Shown here piece by piece: positions 46,422-56,656 of a stretch of DNA of 64,000 bases. The stretch's first letter is position 1. Each line of letters opens with the position of its first letter. Below the pieces are notes generated by a model that was not told the DNA's origin, ran no database searches, and saw nothing but the letters and a program-made list of their open reading frames with translations. Where the stretch lies: contig CAZKUA010000007.1 in NCBI GenBank assembly GCA_964555845.1, positions 1 to 64,000 on the forward strand, written 5' to 3'. The translations under genes were made by a program, and so were the position numbers. The stretch is from JALNXF01 sp964555845. Its GTDB lineage: Bacteria > Patescibacteriota > Gracilibacteria > BD1-5 > UBA2023.

Positions 46422-46450
46422 AATTAAATCCACCAAAGGTGGATTTAATT
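46422..46450 (-). terminator. Terminator sharing the core of the 10242 hairpin
   Basis: The stem AATTAAATCCACC/GGTGGATTTAATT with loop AAA lies past the stop of the minus-strand pilin-LamG gene and is followed in that direction by a T run. Its core TTAAATCCACC/GGTGGATTTAA matches the hairpin at 10242-10282. Confidence 0.85.
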
Positions 46451-46477
46451 TTGGATTTAATTTTTAAAATATCTTAG

Positions 46478-47845
46478 TTACTCTAAAAGCCCCGTAATCT
46501 TTGTGTGTTGTGTAATTTCAATATCTGATAAAGCACGATTATAGATTTTTATATCATCAATAATTCAAGTAGTCTGGACAAATCAGGTAGAATAAGATCA
46601 GGCTCATATTATAAAAGGATTTGAATTTGGGAAAAATTTAGTTCTATCATAAACTTTTTCATGTATCTTAACTCAATTAAGATATGTTTTTCAAATTCAA
46701 TTTTTTCTTACATAATAAATACTAATAAATTTATTATCAATATCATTTGCAAGATATGAGCTAAAATAAAGAGTATTGTTAAAAGAATTTACCATTAATA
46801 ATGGCGGATTATAAGTACTTAGACTATATCATATATGAAAATTATTGCAATAACCTGTTCAATAAACTTTAGTATCTCATATAATTTGTCACCATTTTGA
46901 AGTTATTTTTGCTTTAAATATTGCGTTTACAGTAATTTCCTCATTATTTAAAATACTTCAAGTATCTTTTAATATCTTAATATATGAATTTATATCTCAA
47001 CTAAAGCTCAATCATTTTCATAAAATTCATCAAGTAGAAACAATCTGTGTTCAATTAACTATTCAATCATTATTTCAAGCTAGATCTTTTACCGTTGATC
47101 AAGATGTGGTACAATTTGGACTACAAGTCTCCATATCCCAATGTCCTATAAGACTTTTGTCTAAATTAGCCATTGTTGTGTTTTTGATAAGCTCATCTCT
47201 TCTGTTGTAAATATTAGAAAATACAATATTTCAACTAGATGTTACGGTATCTGAGTCTGAGAATACTATTTTGTAAGTAGTAGATCAGGTGTATGTGTCT
47301 ATTGTATTAGTTCAAGTAATTAGATTATTATCGATATCAAGAAGTATTCAGATAGTACTTCATATAGTCTTCGGATATCTCTTACTATAATCAAGAGCAT
47401 TAGCTTGATTTATTAGATTTTGATTTAGTGTGAGGTTATTATTTTGTTCTAGAAATCATAGTAATTGATATTTTGTTTTGTCTGAGTTTGTTGAATATGT
47501 ATATTTAGTATTATCTACTGGGTCAGTTGGAGTTTTATTAATTCATATTATACTACTAGCTGTATCTCAGAAATATCATTGATATCAGATTACAGTTCAG
47601 CTTGCTTCTATATTTATTGGAGATTCTGGAATTGGATATACTCCTGATTTTGCATTATATACTCATAGTCATATTTCTATATTTTTCAAATCTGATATAC
47701 GAGTAGAATCACGAGCAGAAGATGAATATCAAGAAAATGAAAGGAATGCTATAGTTGCGAGAATTGCGAGAATTGAGATTACTACGATGAGTTCTACTAG
47801 AGTAAATCAAGTTTTAGTTTTTAGTTTGTGGTTTAGTGTGAACAT
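46478..47845 (-). CDS. Type IV pilin-like protein with C-terminal LamG domain
   Basis: The 455-residue protein has the prepilin leader and N-terminal helix GFTLVELIVVISILAILA, with Glu at +5 as needed for assembly. A pilin-like region to about residue 200 follows (ISDLKNIEIGLGVYNAKSGV). From about 235 to the end is a concanavalin/LamG fold with GHWDMETCSPN, ILNNEEITVNAIFK and the closing IIDDIKIYNRALSDIEI. LamG modules bind sugars or proteins, so this may be an adhesive minor or major pilin. The pilD-like gene at 43699 would process it. A terminator follows. Confidence 0.9.
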
Positions 47846-47890
47846 AAATATTTAGGTTAAAAAAGTAAAATCATCGAAAGTTTAACATAT

Positions 47891-47926
47891 AAAAAAATAA
47901 AGTCAATTTTCTGACTTTATTTTTTT
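47891..47926. terminator. Terminator after RNase J gene
   Basis: AAAAAAATAAAGTCA and TGACTTTATTTTTTT pair around ATTTTC, 12 bases past the RNase J stop on the minus strand, upstream of the pilin-LamG gene. Confidence 0.85.
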
Positions 47927-47938
47927 ATATTTTTATTT

Positions 47939-49882
47939 CTAACAATTAATTATAACAGGAATTACCATTGGCTCTCTTTCTATTTTGTATGAGAGGAATG
48001 ATTCCACGTCTTTTTTAACTATTTTGTTAAGTTCTTTGTCTTCAATATCTGGAATATCTTTAACTGTAGTTTCAAAAGAAGTACGAGCTTTTTTGATAAT
48101 CATTCTATGAACTTCTCTTACTTCATCTAGATATACAAGTCATCTTGTCTCTATTTTAAGAGGTCCGAGAAGGGCTTTTGTTTTTTCATCAACTTTAAAG
48201 ATAATCACCACAACTCCAGATCTCATCATTTGAGCTCTCGCAGCTATTACATGGCTTGTCGCAATTCAAATTCATTGTCCATCAACTATAATTTCTTCTA
48301 AATTTATTTTAGTTTTTGATTTTTTTACATTTTTTTCAGAGTCGAAATCAATAATTGAACCATTGTCAGCTAAAATTACATTTTTATCTGGAATTCAGAG
48401 ACTCATTGCGGTTTTTTTGTGTGCTACTCTCATGAATAATTCTCAATGAGATGGCATAAAATATTTTGGTTTTATAAGATTTATCATCAATTTTTGCTCT
48501 TCTTTAGCTGCATGTCCTGAAGTATGGATATCCATTCAATCTTTAGTATAAAGACTCGCTCCAAGTCTAATTAGTTCATTCATAAGATTTACAACTCATC
48601 TTTCATTTCCAGGAACTGGAGTAGAAGACAATATAATAGAATCTCATGGTCTAATTTTTACTATTGGATGTTCTCCGTATGCCATTCTGTAAAGTCCTGA
48701 AAATTGTTCTCATTGGCTTCAAGTTGTCAAAATTAATTGTCTTTCGTCTGAAGTTTGGTCAATTACATTTGTAAGTCTTTTTACAGAATTTGGATTACAT
48801 GTAATATATCATAACTCTCTTCAGATTTTTATATTTTCAACCATACTTCTTCAATTCAGAAAGACTGTTCTTCAGTTTTTCTCAGCTGATTCGATAACTT
48901 GTTGGGCTCTTCAGATAAGAGATGAAAATGTCGCAACAATAACTCTACCTGTTGATTCTGATATTATTTTGTGTAATTCTATTCAAATATCCGCTTCTGT
49001 TTGAGTAAATCATTCTTTTAGGGAATTTGTAGAATCGCTTAATAATATATCTATTCATCTTTTTCCAATTTCTCAAATTTTTGTAAGATCGGCTGGTTTA
49101 TCAATAGAAGGTGTAAAATCAAATTTAAAATCTCAAGTAACAACTATTTTTGTAGTAGGAGATTCAATATAAATTCCACATGCATCTGGGATATTGTGAT
49201 TTTGTCTAAAAAATTCAGTTTTAAAAGATCAAACTTGAAACATTCAATCTGAGTCTGGGTTTACAACATGCATTTTTGCTTTATCTAGGATTCCAGCGTC
49301 TTCTAATTGTTTTCTAATAAGTCAAATTGTAAGTTTAGCTCCATACATTGTAGGATAACCAAGAGTTGGTAGAATATGTTTTAATCATCCAATATGGTCT
49401 AAATGGCCATGAGTGATTAAAATTCACTTAATTCTATCTTTTAGAGGAATTAAATAAGAAATATCTGGAAGACTATATTTAGCTCAAAGCATATCATTTT
49501 CTGGGAATTGAATTCAACCGTCAATCAAGATGATTTCATCATTGTATTCAATCATACTCATATTTTTTCATACTTCATTATGTCATCCGATTACAACAAT
49601 TCTTGTATGTCATTTTTCAAGAAGTGGAATTAATTGAGGTTTTACATTTGGAAATATTGAAGGAGAACCGTCTCTATCTGCAAAATTACTTGTCCAGTTT
49701 TGTTTATCTGGATTAGCTTCTCTTGCCTGTTTATTTTTTGACAAAAAGTCATAATTATCCTCTATGGTAGAAGAATATTCAGGAGCTTCGGCTGCGTCGT
49801 CTTTTTTAGGGATAATTACAGTACCATCTTCACTTGGTTTACCTGTTAAATCAGATTCGAGCTCATTAAAAAAATCATTCAT
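47939..49882 (-). CDS. rnj: Ribonuclease J
   Basis: The 647-residue metallo-beta-lactamase/beta-CASP RNase matures and degrades RNA by endonuclease and 5' exonuclease action. Zinc motif HGHLDHIGG, later GDFKFDFTP and the beta-CASP parts SDSTNS and HTSGHA are present. The C-terminal region with VIPVIINC is typical. The first 90 residues are an acidic, disordered extension (PSEDGTVIIPKKDDAAEAPE) that most RNase J proteins lack. A 24-base palindrome lies in its leader at 49983-50006. Confidence 0.95.
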
Positions 49883-49982
49883 ATTATTATAAATTATTAA
49901 ATATTAAAAATTGAAAAATATTGTCTCCTAGAATTAGTTTTTACAAAAAAATAAAAACTAAATGTTAATTACAAATTGTGAT

Positions 49983-50006
49983 TTATCTCATATAAATATG
50001 AGATAA
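49983..50006 (-). promoter_or_regulatory. Palindromic hairpin in the RNase J leader
   Basis: TTATCTCATAT-AA-ATATGAGATAA forms a perfect 11-bp stem about 100 bases before the RNase J start. No T run follows it on the minus strand, so it is not an obvious terminator. It could be an RNA element or a dimeric operator. A second 10-bp palindrome at 50047-50072 holds the stop codon of the upstream gene in its loop. The rest of the 175-base gap shows nothing else. Confidence 0.5.
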
Positions 50007-50057
50007 GGTTCTAGCTTTCGAAGGAGAAAAATTTTTTAACTGGACCTATTATATTCA

Positions 50058-50879
50058 TTAACGAATATAATACAAGTATTTTTTTAAATTTATTCAAATT
50101 TTGGTAGAATCCCAGTTATAAGTGGCGATACTTCAGCTTCAAAAAGAGGTATTATTAAATTCACTTTCTGAAAATATATAATTTTTAAAGAAATTATATT
50201 TGAGTTTTATACTATAATTAGTTTTTGCTCTACGTAAAAATTCCTCATTATGGAAAATATAGAAAACAAAACTTTCCGCGAAATCCTCATATTTATTTGA
50301 GAGACTATAACCTGACACAAAATCAGTTATTTTTGCATTTTTGTTTTTGATATTATAAGTTAGCCAACTAATTTTGTAGAAATCCTCAGATTTATCAAAT
50401 CAAGCATTATCATTTAGATAATAAATATCAACAATATGACCTAGCTCATGCACAAAAACTTTAATAGTCTCACTATTTATTTTTGCCTTACTAGTCAGAA
50501 TTAAGCTATTCCCAGATACTTGTCATCTAGGATCTATTCTTTCTCAATCAATTACAAGGCTTAATGGTGTTACTTTTTCTTTAAAATATTTAGATTTAAT
50601 ATTTAAGTCCAGAACTTTAATTAAATTAGGGTCAATTTTTATATAATCTGGTTTGAAATTAATTGTTAAATAAGGCTTTTCTTGTTTTTTTTCTCACAAA
50701 AAAAACCCCTCATTTCAAACAACCTTTTTTTCTTCTTGAGAATAAATAGATGCGCTGTTAAAATCCTGAGAAAATGTAGGAGAATTCGTCTTATTGTATC
50801 AAAAGAAAAGAAGAAAAAAAACTATAAAATAAGATATGAATTTAACTATGTCAGCATTTTTTATTTTGATTTTTTGCAT
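50058..50879 (-). CDS. Membrane-anchored HELGH zinc metallopeptidase-like protein
   Basis: The 273-residue protein has one N-terminal membrane segment (about residues 13-27), then an extracytoplasmic domain. KVFVHELGHIVDIYYL holds the HExxH zinc site, and the downstream KYEDFAESFVFYIF holds a likely third ligand, as in gluzincin-type or toxin-like peptidases. The C-terminal 40 residues are Ser/Asn/Tyr-rich. It directly follows the four pilin-like genes (five bases after the last stop), so it may process or remodel with that secretion apparatus. Confidence 0.75.
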
Positions 50880-50883
50880 TTAG

Positions 50884-51327
50884 TTATGAAATTCAGTATA
50901 TAAAATTAATTGTTGCGTTTATTAATTGTTGTGAGATTATTGCAATCAAAAATCCAAGTAAAGACCATTGTAGGGCATTTTTTGCTTTTTTTACTTTTTC
51001 TGCATCTCCAAGTCATAATACAAATGTAAATCCAGAATAAACCAGACCTCAAATAGCGAGAATTCAAGCTAAAATTACCAATTTTTGAGTAACATAAATA
51101 ATTTTATTTTTTACATTATCTACTTGATATCACTGATTTGAGCTAATACTTAAGATTCATCCCAATATCCCTTTATTTTCTTTTGATTCCATAGCTCATT
51201 GTGGCACACATCATCAAAGTGAAGTGCTAAGTGCTGCATTTTTATCATATTTACAATTACTTCAAGCTGCAAAAGCACTGGTAAGTCCAAATATAATAAA
51301 CAAAAATATAACTATTATTTTTTTCAT
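50884..51327 (-). CDS. VirB2/TrbC-like pilin subunit, copy 4
   Basis: The 147-residue protein has a signal peptide (KKIIVIFLFIIFGLTSAFA), a Cys-containing mature start (ACSNCKYDKNAALST after Gly correction), then two membrane helices with the loop LGLGDAEKVKKAKNALQW between them. This is the layout of VirB2/TrbC-type secretion pilins found in many candidate-phyla genomes. It is the last of four similar genes. The loop motif GDAEKVKKAKN is shared with copy 2 in the cassette (51815). Confidence 0.75.
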
Positions 51328-51332
51328 ATTTT

Positions 51333-51812
51333 CTAAAAGTTAAATCAAGTAACTATTTTAATTAAAATCCAAGAAAGTGGGATTACCGCAAGTCATATTC
51401 AAGTATAAACAAGAGATTTCATTCATTTTTTCAAATTTTCTTCTTTTCACTCTGCACTAAACAGTAAAAATCAAATATACATAAAAACAGCAACAGAAGC
51501 CATTCAAAGTAATCAAAAAATATATCTTTCTACTACTTTTATAAAATTATCATCAAAATTAACGCTATTTTCATCAACTCATAGACTAAGATCAACTTTG
51601 GTACTTGGCGTGGCAATTGAAGTCTGTCTTGGTCTTACTATCATTTCATTTTTTAATCATTCTCAGTTAAATTGGCCTTTTACATTATCTTTAAAATCAC
51701 CCAAAAAATCGGCGCTCGCATAATTAAAAATAAATAAATTTAAGAAAAGACTAGAGGCTAGTATAAATAATTTTAATTTTTTTACCCCAAGGGCACTTGT
51801 TTCACTGCGCAT
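51333..51812 (-). CDS. VirB2/TrbC-like pilin subunit, copy 3
   Basis: The 159-residue protein has a signal-type helix (LKLFILASSLFLNLFIF) ending in NYASADF, a 70-residue polar part, and then two hydrophobic helices (VERYIFGLLGMASVAVFMYI and TGIGLAVIPLSWILIKIV) around the loop SAEGKEENLKKGMK. The longer polar part sets it apart from the other copies. Starts and stops within the cassette are two to five bases apart. Confidence 0.7.
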
Positions 51813-51814
51813 AA

Positions 51815-52189
51815 TTAATTTAGGGTTAAGTTATTGATTATATCAACAAGTGTAAATGATGCAATAGATACTAAAACTCAAATAATTGAGTAAATAATAA
51901 CATTTTTTGCTTTTTTAACTTTTTCATCACTTCAAGCTGAAAACAAAAACATTAGTCATCCAATCATAGTCGCGATAATTGCTAAAATTGCAACATACTT
52001 TGTTACTTCTTTAATTATTACAAATAAGAATTTAATCGGATTTTCTGTCTTTATAATACCATCTCCCTCATAAAAACCAGGAAGTCAAAATTCATTTTTA
52101 AAATCTAAATTAGATGTATTAGCAAAAGTAATTACCGGTAATAATGAGCCAATAATAAATAATAGAATATATTTTATATTTTTTTTCAT
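51815..52189 (-). CDS. VirB2/TrbC-like pilin subunit, copy 2
   Basis: The 124-residue protein has a signal peptide (KKNIKYILLFIIGSLLPVITF), a short polar stretch and two membrane helices with the loop SAGSDEKVKKAKNVIIYS. The loop matches copy 4 closely. Its ATG overlaps the TAA of copy 1 by one base (TAATG), a sign of translational coupling. Confidence 0.75.
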
Positions 52190-52674
52190 TAATTTGATCA
52201 TAGAATCCAAATTATTAATTTTACAATAGAATAAGAAAGCAATGCCACAACTATGGCTACAATATTATAAATAACAATATTTTTTCATTTTGTGATTTTC
52301 TCAGAACTTCCGCCTGATGTTATCATCATAATTGCACCAATTACCATAAAAAGCAAAGAAAGTGTAGGCAACATAACAAGTGATATCCTTACAATTTTCA
52401 ATGATAATTCCTTAATATTTCCCTCTGCTCAAAGCTCATACTTAGTATCAGAAGGAGATAGTTTAGACACATCTAACATAAAGGCTGATGAGCTTATATC
52501 ATTTTCATCTCAAGAATCTCATCATCAAGTTGGAGTACTTGCATCCATTCTTGCAGAAGTATCATTAGCTTCTTCTGAAGAAGCACTACCAGGAATTCAG
52601 ATTGCAAAAGCTAATCCAGAAAAAGAAAAAACTGAAATTATCAAAAAGATGTAAACTAATATTTTTTTAATCAT
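52189..52674 (-). CDS. VirB2/TrbC-like pilin subunit, copy 1
   Basis: The 161-residue protein has a signal peptide (KKILVYIFLIISVFSFS) and a Ser/Asp/Gly-rich region containing GGGDSGDEND. Two membrane helices then flank the loop TSGGSSEKITKGKN, as in VirB2-type pilins. It is the first gene of the cassette, 107 bases from the divergent holin-like gene, so the promoter for the whole cassette probably lies in that gap. Confidence 0.72.
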
Positions 52675-52781
52675 AATTTTATTTTATATTCCTATAATAT
52701 CTTATTTACAAAAAAAATCAAAATTATTGATAATTTTAAAAAATATATATAATGAAATTATTATATTTAAAAATTAAAAAT

Positions 52782-53144
52782 ATGAAAATAATTATTTCTA
52801 TTATATTTAATGCATTAATTTTATTTGCAATAACTTACTTTCTTCCTGATGTAAAAGCTTTATGAGATTTAAAACTTTTTTTCATTTGATGAGTTGTACT
52901 TTGAGTATTAAACTTTTTTGTGAGACCAATATTAAAAATAATTTGACTACCTTTTATACTGCTTACATTTTGATTATTTATTTTAGTTATAAATGGTATA
53001 ATTTTGTTTTTATTAGAACAAATTATAAAAGGCTTAAATATCGAATGAGTAGAGTTTGCATTAAACGGAACTGCTAATTTTATAATTGCAGTTGCAATTT
53101 TTACTATTTTTAATACAATCTACAACACTTTTATAAAAGGGTAA
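52782..53144 (+). CDS. Phage-holin-family IV-like membrane protein
   Basis: The 120-residue protein has four membrane segments and the conserved stretch NFFVRPILKIIGLPFILLTF then GLFILVINGIILFL, which marks the 4-TMS membrane protein family PF04020. Despite the family name, these are widespread chromosomal proteins and the role is unknown. No phage genes lie nearby. secG follows 40 bases later. Confidence 0.85.
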
Positions 53145-53184
53145 CAAAAAACTTTAATATTTTTAATTAATTAATTTAAAATCT

Positions 53185-53406
53185 ATGTTAGAAATTCTTA
53201 AAATAACGCAAATCGTAATAAGCTTACTTCTTGCTTTTATTATACTAATTCAGCCGAAAAAAAGTAGTCTATCTTTAACTACTTTCTGAAGTGAATCAGC
53301 TGGAAAATATGAAAAAAGGTGACCTGAAAAAATACTACACAATGCAACTATAATTTTTTGAGTATTATTTGTAATTAATGCTTTGTTATTCTTTTTCTTA
53401 GCATAA
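53185..53406 (+). CDS. secG: Preprotein translocase subunit SecG
   Basis: The 73-residue protein has two membrane helices: ITQIVISLLLAFIILIQPKK, then a loop with SLTTFGSESAGKYEKRGPEK, and HNATIIFGVLFVINALLFFF. This is the SecG layout; SecG helps SecYEG move proteins across the membrane. It lies between the holin-like gene and the solute-binding protein gene on the same strand. Confidence 0.88.
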
Positions 53407-53425
53407 TAATCTAAAATTGATTAAG

Positions 53426-55576
53426 ATGACCATCTATAATAAATTAAAAAAATATCTATTTTTTTTATCATTACTTTTTGTGATTTTAGCCACATTTCAC
53501 ATTCTTTATGTGTATATGTATGATGGCTCAAAAGTTGTTCCAAAAAAATGATGAACTTTAAGTGTTTGATTTGTCTGAAATAGTCCAAGTCTAAATCCAC
53601 TGGATTTTTGAGTAGATCAAAGTAATGATTATATACTTCAATTTATGTATAGATCTCTACTTAGATATAATTTTGAAAACAAAAAAATGGAGTGAGATTT
53701 AGCTAATTGTGATCTTTGAAAAAATTTCTCTAAAATAAAATGTTACATAAAGGATTCCGCAGTATGGAGCGATGGAAGTCCTATAACAAAAGATGACATT
53801 ATAGAGACTTATAATACCCTAAAAAATACTGATATTAATAAATGATTAAAAAGTATTTTAGATAATATTGACATTAGAGACAATTGATGATATATTGAAT
53901 TTTCTTCTAAAAATGCTGATGTTTTACTTCTAGATGTCTTCACTATACCAGTAGTAAAAAAAGATCAAATAGAAAAATTTAAAAATAATAGTTCAACTGA
54001 AAATTTATCATTTATAACAAGTTGAGCTTATGATTTCTCAAAAAAAGAGTTTGATGCTGAATATAGCGCCAAAAAAATTACTCTTACAAAGAGTTTAAAT
54101 AAATTATATGATAGTGATTATTATATTTCAAAAATAATATTTAAGTTTTTTCAAGACAAAAATAATCTTTTAAAAAATGAAAATACGCTAAATATAATCT
54201 TCCCGAGCGATGAAAAAGAATTATTTGTATCTCCAAGATATAGAAAATATAATTTTTTATTCCCTCAATATATAGGACTATTCCTTAATACTGAGAAAAT
54301 GGGCTCTCTTGACTTGAGAAAAACAGTATTATTTCAACTTGAAAATGCCGCTTATCCAGAATATAGTGACAAAAATTGAAAAAAGGTAAATAATCCATTT
54401 TTATGAGAAGAGTCAATAATCCCTGAAATTACAAATAAAAATTTTGTATCAATAGTTAATTCTCTTGGTTTTTATAAAAAGGATAATCTACTTTGAGAAA
54501 TTAATAAAAAATATGATACATTACTAAAACCTCAATCTGGAATTACAGAAATTCCATCAAACACTTATTTTAAAACTCCAAGCTCTAAAAAAATATATTT
54601 CCGCTTCTGAGGAAGTTCGGAAATGCTTATCTCTGGAAATGTTCCAGCCGGGGTAACTTGAGTTTATATAAATGATTTCAAGCTTAAATCATTTGTTACT
54701 TGAAATACAAAATTCTATTTTAGAGCTACTACAGAATTTAAAACTCTAAATATTTGAGCTAATAATTACTCACTATATTTTGAGATAAATTGAAAGAAAA
54801 TTAAAAAAGAAACTCTAACGGTATATTACTACCAAAACAAAGACGATCTAGAAAACAAACAAAAAGAAGTATTAGCAAATTTAGGTAAAACTAAGGCTAT
54901 TTCAAAAGAAAGTACAGATAAACTAAATCTGGAAAAAGAGGGTGAAATTGCTAAAGTTTGAGCTTTGGATAATTCATATTTTTATGATAAAAATTATAAT
55001 AAGTTCACTCTTAGTTTGTATTTTGTTAATGAATGACCTTATTTTTCTTATTATACAAAAAGAATTAAAGAAGAGCTACAATTACTTGGAATTGAATTAA
55101 ATATAAAAGAAATAACTCAAAAAGAATTAAATACGATGCTTTCAAAATGAGAAAAAAATTATGATATGCTACTCGCTTGAGTAAATCATGGATTATTTGA
55201 TTACAATATATTTCCCTTCTATCATTCATCTCAAGCTAAAATATGATTTAATTTCTCTAAATTAAAAAGTATACCCCTAGACTTACTTCTAGAGAAATTA
55301 AAAGCAAGTGAGCTAGATCCAGAAAAATTAAAACAAATTAAAAAAGAATCTCTTGAGGTTCTAAAAAGAGAGGCTGTTGTAAAAACATTTTTTAATCCAT
55401 ATTCTTTCTTTTATATAGACCAAAATATCAAAAATATTCACGAATATTCTCTTATCCCATACAAATATTATAGTTATGATGTTATTAAAAATTCTTACAT
55501 AAAGGAAGATAGAATAATTGATTATAGTCAAAAAGGTATTAGTTCATTTTTTAGCTGGTTAAAAAAATCATTTTAA
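53426..55576 (+). CDS. Membrane-anchored family-5 (oligopeptide-type) solute-binding protein
   Basis: The 716-residue protein is anchored by an N-terminal membrane helix (YLFFLSLLFVILATFHILYV) and has no lipobox. The family-5 signature is clear: NSPSLNPLDFGVDQSNDYIL, then SAVWSDGSPITKDDIIETYN, and toward the end NYDMLLAGVNHGLFDYNIFP. A beta-rich stretch near residues 390-470 (VPAGVTGVYINDFKLKSFVT) looks like an inserted Ig-like module. Such proteins normally feed peptides to an ABC transporter, but no permease or ATPase gene is nearby. It may bind host peptides or have another role. Confidence 0.85.
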
Positions 55577-55578
55577 TT

Positions 55579-56478
55579 ATGGAACACAACATAATTACCC
55601 CGTCTTGGGAACTTATAAACAAAACTAATACGATTAAGAAATTTAATTTTATCCCTTCCTTATTATCAACTCTATATTTGAGCGTTATTGTATTTTATCA
55701 AATAGCATTTACTTATATTTATATTTTTGAACTAAAAGACCAGTTTTTCTCTCTTGTAATTGATTTTGTTCATAAATCATATTTTATAGAAGTATTAATA
55801 ACTTTAGCTATTTGATTCGTGCTTTATATGTTTGTAAAGCCACTGGCTGAAGGTGGAATAGTCTGTCTTATTGATGCTTTTTATAACAAAGAGGCAGGAA
55901 AATATAGACTATCTTATTGAATTTCTCAATGATTACTTCATTTTCTACCAGTTTTTGAATTTCATAATTTTATGGGATTTTTTAGACTTCTTTCTATAAT
56001 TACATTTTATTTTTTAACGCTCAGGATTTTCGGGCAAAATTATGCATTTGTAATAAGTATTGTTTTTGGGATTTATTTGCTTTTATCTTTTGTAATAAAT
56101 ATACTATTTGCTTACTCTAAATTTTTTATTATTTTTGAGAAAAAATGAATATTTGAAGCCATAAGTCTATCAACTCGAATGACTTTAGATAACATGTGAA
56201 CAACTTCTAAGCTATATTTTACACTATTTTTAGTTTATTTAAGAATAATTTTAACAGTTGTAATGTTTCTTGTTTTTCCAATTATAGTTTCTACAATTTT
56301 TGCTTATATTTCATCGAAATTCTTTTTTATATTTTTTATAAGCTTAATTGCAATAATTTTTGTCGTATTTTTATTGCTTATAACTCATCTTAATTCAGTT
56401 GTAGAAATATTTGTAGATAGTCTTTGGTATAATGCGTACAAGGATAATAAAAAGACTTTTGAAATAGAAGAAAATTAA
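55579..56478 (+). CDS. Integral membrane protein, six to seven segments
   Basis: The 299-residue protein begins two bases after the solute-binding protein and has six or seven hydrophobic segments. Between them are short polar loops such as KPLAEGGIVCLIDAFYNKEA, which resembles the central motif of glycerophosphoryl diester phosphodiesterase membrane-domain-like or DUF975-like proteins. That similarity is weak. It could cooperate with the preceding binding protein. A long hairpin terminator follows. Confidence 0.7.
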
Positions 56479-56515
56479 ATTTGACTTAAAATAAAATTAT
56501 CCTATACTACCGCCC

Positions 56516-56563
56516 AGTCTGTGAGACAACTTTCCTCCTTTACGTTGTCTTCAGACTTTTTTT
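56516..56563 (+). terminator. Rho-independent terminator
   Basis: AGTCTG-TG-AGACAAC and GTTGTCT-T-CAGACT pair around a 13-base loop and are followed by TTTTTTT. It lies 38 bases past the membrane protein stop. Confidence 0.85.
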
Positions 56564-56570
56564 GTACTTC

Positions 56571-56653
56571 CTGTCATTCCCGCTTCTTCTGTCATTTCCA
56601 CCCTTTCTGTCATTCCCACCCCTCCTGTCATTCCCGCGAAGGCGGGAATCTAC
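56571..56653. repeat. Four tandem 18-bp units leading into the 29-nt hairpin repeat
   Basis: CTGTCATTCCC starts at 56571, 56589, 56607 and 56625, exactly 18 bases apart, each followed by a C/T-rich spacer. The last unit continues into the 29-nt hairpin element found also at 21293-21321. It lies directly behind the stop of the NifU-like gene on the minus strand. Confidence 0.88.
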
Positions 56654-56656
56654 TAT

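Noticed and set aside
52782..53144. Phage remnant, because of the holin-family membrane protein
   Set aside because: PF04020 proteins are common chromosomal proteins. No integrase, capsid, terminase or lysin gene is near and no attachment site is seen.
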